Source: Shewanella woodyi ATCC 51908 (GTDB lineage Bacteria > Pseudomonadota > Gammaproteobacteria > Enterobacterales > Shewanellaceae). From it: a stretch of DNA of 64,000 bases. Numbering within the stretch: the first letter of the stretch is position 1; the number at the start of each line of letters is the position of its first letter. Positions 62,030 through 64,000 of the stretch are shown in pieces. Where the stretch lies: the NCBI RefSeq assembly GCF_000019525.1, contig NC_010506.1:2852001-2916000 (forward strand), in the 5' to 3' direction. The notes beneath the pieces were generated by a model that saw only the letters and a program-made list of their open reading frames with translations, was not told where the DNA came from and did not search any database. Position numbers and translations under genes: made by a program.

Positions 62030-63544
62030 CTAGATATTGTCAGGAAACTCTATGACGAATTGCATCTGATTGTTTTCATTATACAGGCATTCAATTTTGC
62101 CATTAAGTGAGTGCCTAACTAAGTTGTACACAATGGTGAGCCCTAAACCATTTCGACCTTCGCCTCTTTTGGTTGTATAAAAGGGCTCAAATGCTTTATC
62201 TATGTCAGCTTTGTTTATCCCTTTACCCGAGTCCCAATAGCGTATCTTGACCCTATTGTCACTTTTAGTGACCTCAATATTCACTTCAACGGGTTCATCC
62301 AATATTTTGTCATAGCCATGTTGTAGTGAGTTCATCACTAGGTTCATGATGATCTCGTTGAGCACACCAATAACGAGCTTCACTTGAAGTGTATCTGAGC
62401 AATTTACCTTGATGTTACTATGAGTCTCTTTAAAGTGCGTTCTGGTATAGAGTACCGTCTCATCAATATATTGCTTAATATAAAATAGCTCAGGTTCTTC
62501 AGATGTTTGTTGAGTAGAGATCTTTTTGAAATACTGGATCAGTTCAGAGCATTTATTCAGATTTGATAAAATAAGCGCCATACTCTCTTTGTTAACTTCG
62601 ATATACTCTTGGCAATCTGTTTCATCTATCAGCCCCTCAAGAAACCTTTTTTCAAAGATAGAGGTAGAATCAATGAGAAATGATCCCGATGTAATACAGA
62701 CTCCAATAGGGGTATTGAGCTCATGAGATATGCCTGAGACTAATCCACCTAAAGATGCCATCTTCTCCGATTCAATAAGTTGGCTTTGGGTTATCTTCAA
62801 CTGTTCTAACGTATTTTCTATCTCATTGTAGGAGCGCTCTAGCTGTTCCGTTCTCGATTTCACCTTATGCTCTAGTTGGTGATTTAGTTTATTTAACGCC
62901 ATTTTCGTCTTTTGTAAGTTAGCATTGGCGACGATTAATAATATGACGGCAAGGGCGATAATGATGCTAAAAATTAAAAGAATAGTTATCTCTGAATTTT
63001 TATAGTCATTGAATAATAGATTCAACTCCTTCCTATCTTGTATGATAATTTTATTTAGATCTTCACCTATGAGAGCAGTGATAGGGGCGATATCATCGAT
63101 GATTTTTAGGGCTTCTTGATCTCGATTTGATTTGGCTAAGCCAATAATCTTCATTCTAAAAGGTTTTATTTCATTTAAGTTTCTAGAAAGTGTATTGACG
63201 GTTTGGTTGTTGGGTAACTCAAGTTGTAGTTGTTGTAATGACTCATCTAATAGAGCTGTTGCGCGAATAGAAGCGACTGATGACTTTCTGATCTGCTTTT
63301 TTTCATCTGCGATAACCAGCTTTATAAGCTCAGACTCCATATTTAACACTGAATTGTGGGCTTGGAAAATCACCCGAGTTCGTAATTCAGAGATGGTGAA
63401 GAGTGTTTCAAACTCCTGCTTAAGTTTAAGAAGAGAGTAGGTAGTAAAAGCGCCGATAACAATAAAAGATAGAAGGGTAATACTTGAAGCTAAAACAACT
63501 TTGTTCTTAAAGGTAAACAGGTAAATTCCTTTGAGAAGTTGCAT
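62030..63544 (-). CDS. Sensor histidine kinase (non-hybrid)
   Basis: A 504-residue membrane kinase with an N-terminal span (about 16-37), a helical periplasmic sensor region resembling 4-helix-bundle ligand domains, a second span (about 188-207), and a coiled-coil linker (LNHQLEHKVKSRTEQLERSY). The H-box SGISHELNTPIGV has His274. The ATPase part has LNEIIMNLVMNSLQHGYDKI (N-box), YWDSGKGI, and RGEGRNGLGLTIVYNLVRHS (G-box). No receiver or response regulator is adjacent. The cytochrome c gene lies 5 nt upstream, so both are on one transcript. Confidence 0.88.
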   Translation of the reverse strand: MQLLKGIYLFTFKNKVVLASSITLLSFIVIGAFTTYSLLKLKQEFETLFTISELRTRVIFQAHNSVLNMESELIKLVIADEKKQIRKSSVASIRATALLDESLQQLQLELPNNQTVNTLSRNLNEIKPFRMKIIGLAKSNRDQEALKIIDDIAPITALIGEDLNKIIIQDRKELNLLFNDYKNSEITILLIFSIIIALAVILLIVANANLQKTKMALNKLNHQLEHKVKSRTEQLERSYNEIENTLEQLKITQSQLIESEKMASLGGLVSGISHELNTPIGVCITSGSFLIDSTSIFEKRFLEGLIDETDCQEYIEVNKESMALILSNLNKCSELIQYFKKISTQQTSEEPELFYIKQYIDETVLYTRTHFKETHSNIKVNCSDTLQVKLVIGVLNEIIMNLVMNSLQHGYDKILDEPVEVNIEVTKSDNRVKIRYWDSGKGINKADIDKAFEPFYTTKRGEGRNGLGLTIVYNLVRHSLNGKIECLYNENNQMQFVIEFPDNI

Positions 63545-63549
63545 TATGG

Positions 63550-63999
63550 CTAATCTTTTAGGGTATCGATAAAGTCCACAACCGCGTTCACTTCGTTGTC
63601 AGTCATAAAATCTCCCCAAGGGGGCATTTTAGGAGAGCGACCAACCTCTTGTCCTCCAAGTTTGATAATAAGCCCCATTTGGTGGGGTGTTAAAATGCTT
63701 TTTGTTAAATCAGCTGGTGGTGGATTTTTTATGATCCTTGCCATACGTCCATCTCCGAGACCTAGCTTTCCATGACATAGGGCACATCGAGTCTCAAATA
63801 TGACCCTGCCATCTCTAACCGTTTTATCCAGTTTTCTGGTGTGTTTTTCGAGCATAATTAACGCATTTTCTGTATCCGACCTTAAATAGCTCACAAAGTC
63901 AGCCAAGTCTGATATCTGCTCCTCAGTTAGCTCACTCTCCCATGGAGGCATATATTCATTTACGGTGTCGATGAGTACACCTTTGCTGATAACTTTAAC
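63550..63999 (-). CDS. Cytochrome c, 5' end outside the window
   Basis: The frame stays open to the window edge (KVISKGVLIDTVNEYMPPWE precedes the ATG at 63951), so this is the C-terminal part of a longer protein, probably a di-heme cytochrome. The visible domain has heme motif CALCH in RCALCHGKLGLGDGRMA and axial methionine in PKMPPWGDFMTD. The upstream MPPWESELTEEQISDLADFV reads like the end of a first cytochrome c domain with its methionine ligand. It would be periplasmic or membrane-anchored. It lies 5 nt from the kinase gene and probably shares a signalling role. Confidence 0.85.
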   Translation of the reverse strand, partial: VKVISKGVLIDTVNEYMPPWESELTEEQISDLADFVSYLRSDTENALIMLEKHTRKLDKTVRDGRVIFETRCALCHGKLGLGDGRMARIIKNPPPADLTKSILTPHQMGLIIKLGGQEVGRSPKMPPWGDFMTDNEVNAVVDFIDTLKD

Positions 64000-64000
64000 C

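Noticed and set aside
1..64000. tRNA, rRNA, insertion sequence transposase or prophage genes
   Set aside because: None was recognised on reading both strands; short structured RNAs could still be missed without a covariance search.

Overview
The window looks like chromosomal DNA from a marine gammaproteobacterium, most likely Shewanella. The PssA, EmrD, TapT, LtaE and YbiT proteins align closely with remembered enterobacterial sequences but are clearly diverged. DNA is AT-rich between genes, and the content (acyl-CoA catabolism, homogentisate dioxygenase, several PepSY proteins, secreted subtilases, many regulators) fits that genus. The species is an inference. No rRNA, tRNA, CRISPR array, transposase or integrase gene was seen.

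Layout. 1-4.3 kb: the 3' part of an AraC regulator, then an acyl-CoA synthetase and an acyl-CoA dehydrogenase preceded by a 24-bp palindrome. 4.4-10.9 kb: housekeeping genes (PBP4-type DacB, a 56-residue membrane protein, a DUF1904 protein, PssA, EmrD, TapT). 11.2-13.8 kb: a degenerate HPt, a hybrid histidine kinase and a small gene that runs into a repeat. 14.2-19.4 kb: a PepSY/ferredoxin/flavin-reductase operon, then hmgA divergent from a MarR regulator. 19.6-22.3 kb: an orphan Tde1-like (Ntox15) type VI effector with its DUF1851-type immunity protein, between repeat clusters. 22.9-25.4 kb: an operon of a saccharopine-dehydrogenase-like protein and three small membrane proteins. 26.7-30.2 kb: a trimethyllysine-dioxygenase-like enzyme, a threonine-aldolase-type enzyme and an amino acid permease. 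30.5 kb: a YeeE/YedE transporter.

31.5-39.0 kb holds a minus-strand island of mostly unrecognised genes: an AraC-type regulator with a receiver-like N-terminus (5' end apparently frameshifted), an ECF sigma factor, four paralogues of exactly 206 residues, a 169-residue protein, two small cysteine-containing proteins, an EAL protein and a GH18 protein with no signal peptide. It is the best candidate here for an undescribed system. 39.2-50.5 kb carries a subtilase, a PepSY protein, a double SnoaL protein with an apparent 5' frameshift, an AraC regulator, a large DUF3857/transglutaminase membrane fusion, an HPt-HD-GYP protein and a choloylglycine-hydrolase-family enzyme. 50.8-64 kb carries a DGPF/ECF42-type sigma pair, an amidohydrolase, an EF-hand protein, YbiT, a cPLA2-like lipase, a VF530 protein, a second subtilase with two C-terminal PPC domains, a GNAT enzyme, and a histidine kinase cotranscribed with a cytochrome c that runs off the window.

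A modular repeat family, built from short blocks that recur in different combinations and both orientations, fills the gaps near 8.2-8.5, 13.8-14.25, 17.24-17.36, 19.36-19.5, 22.4-22.96 and 25.55-26.2 kb. These copies produce several spurious open frames. Many convergent gene pairs are separated by strong palindromic terminators.
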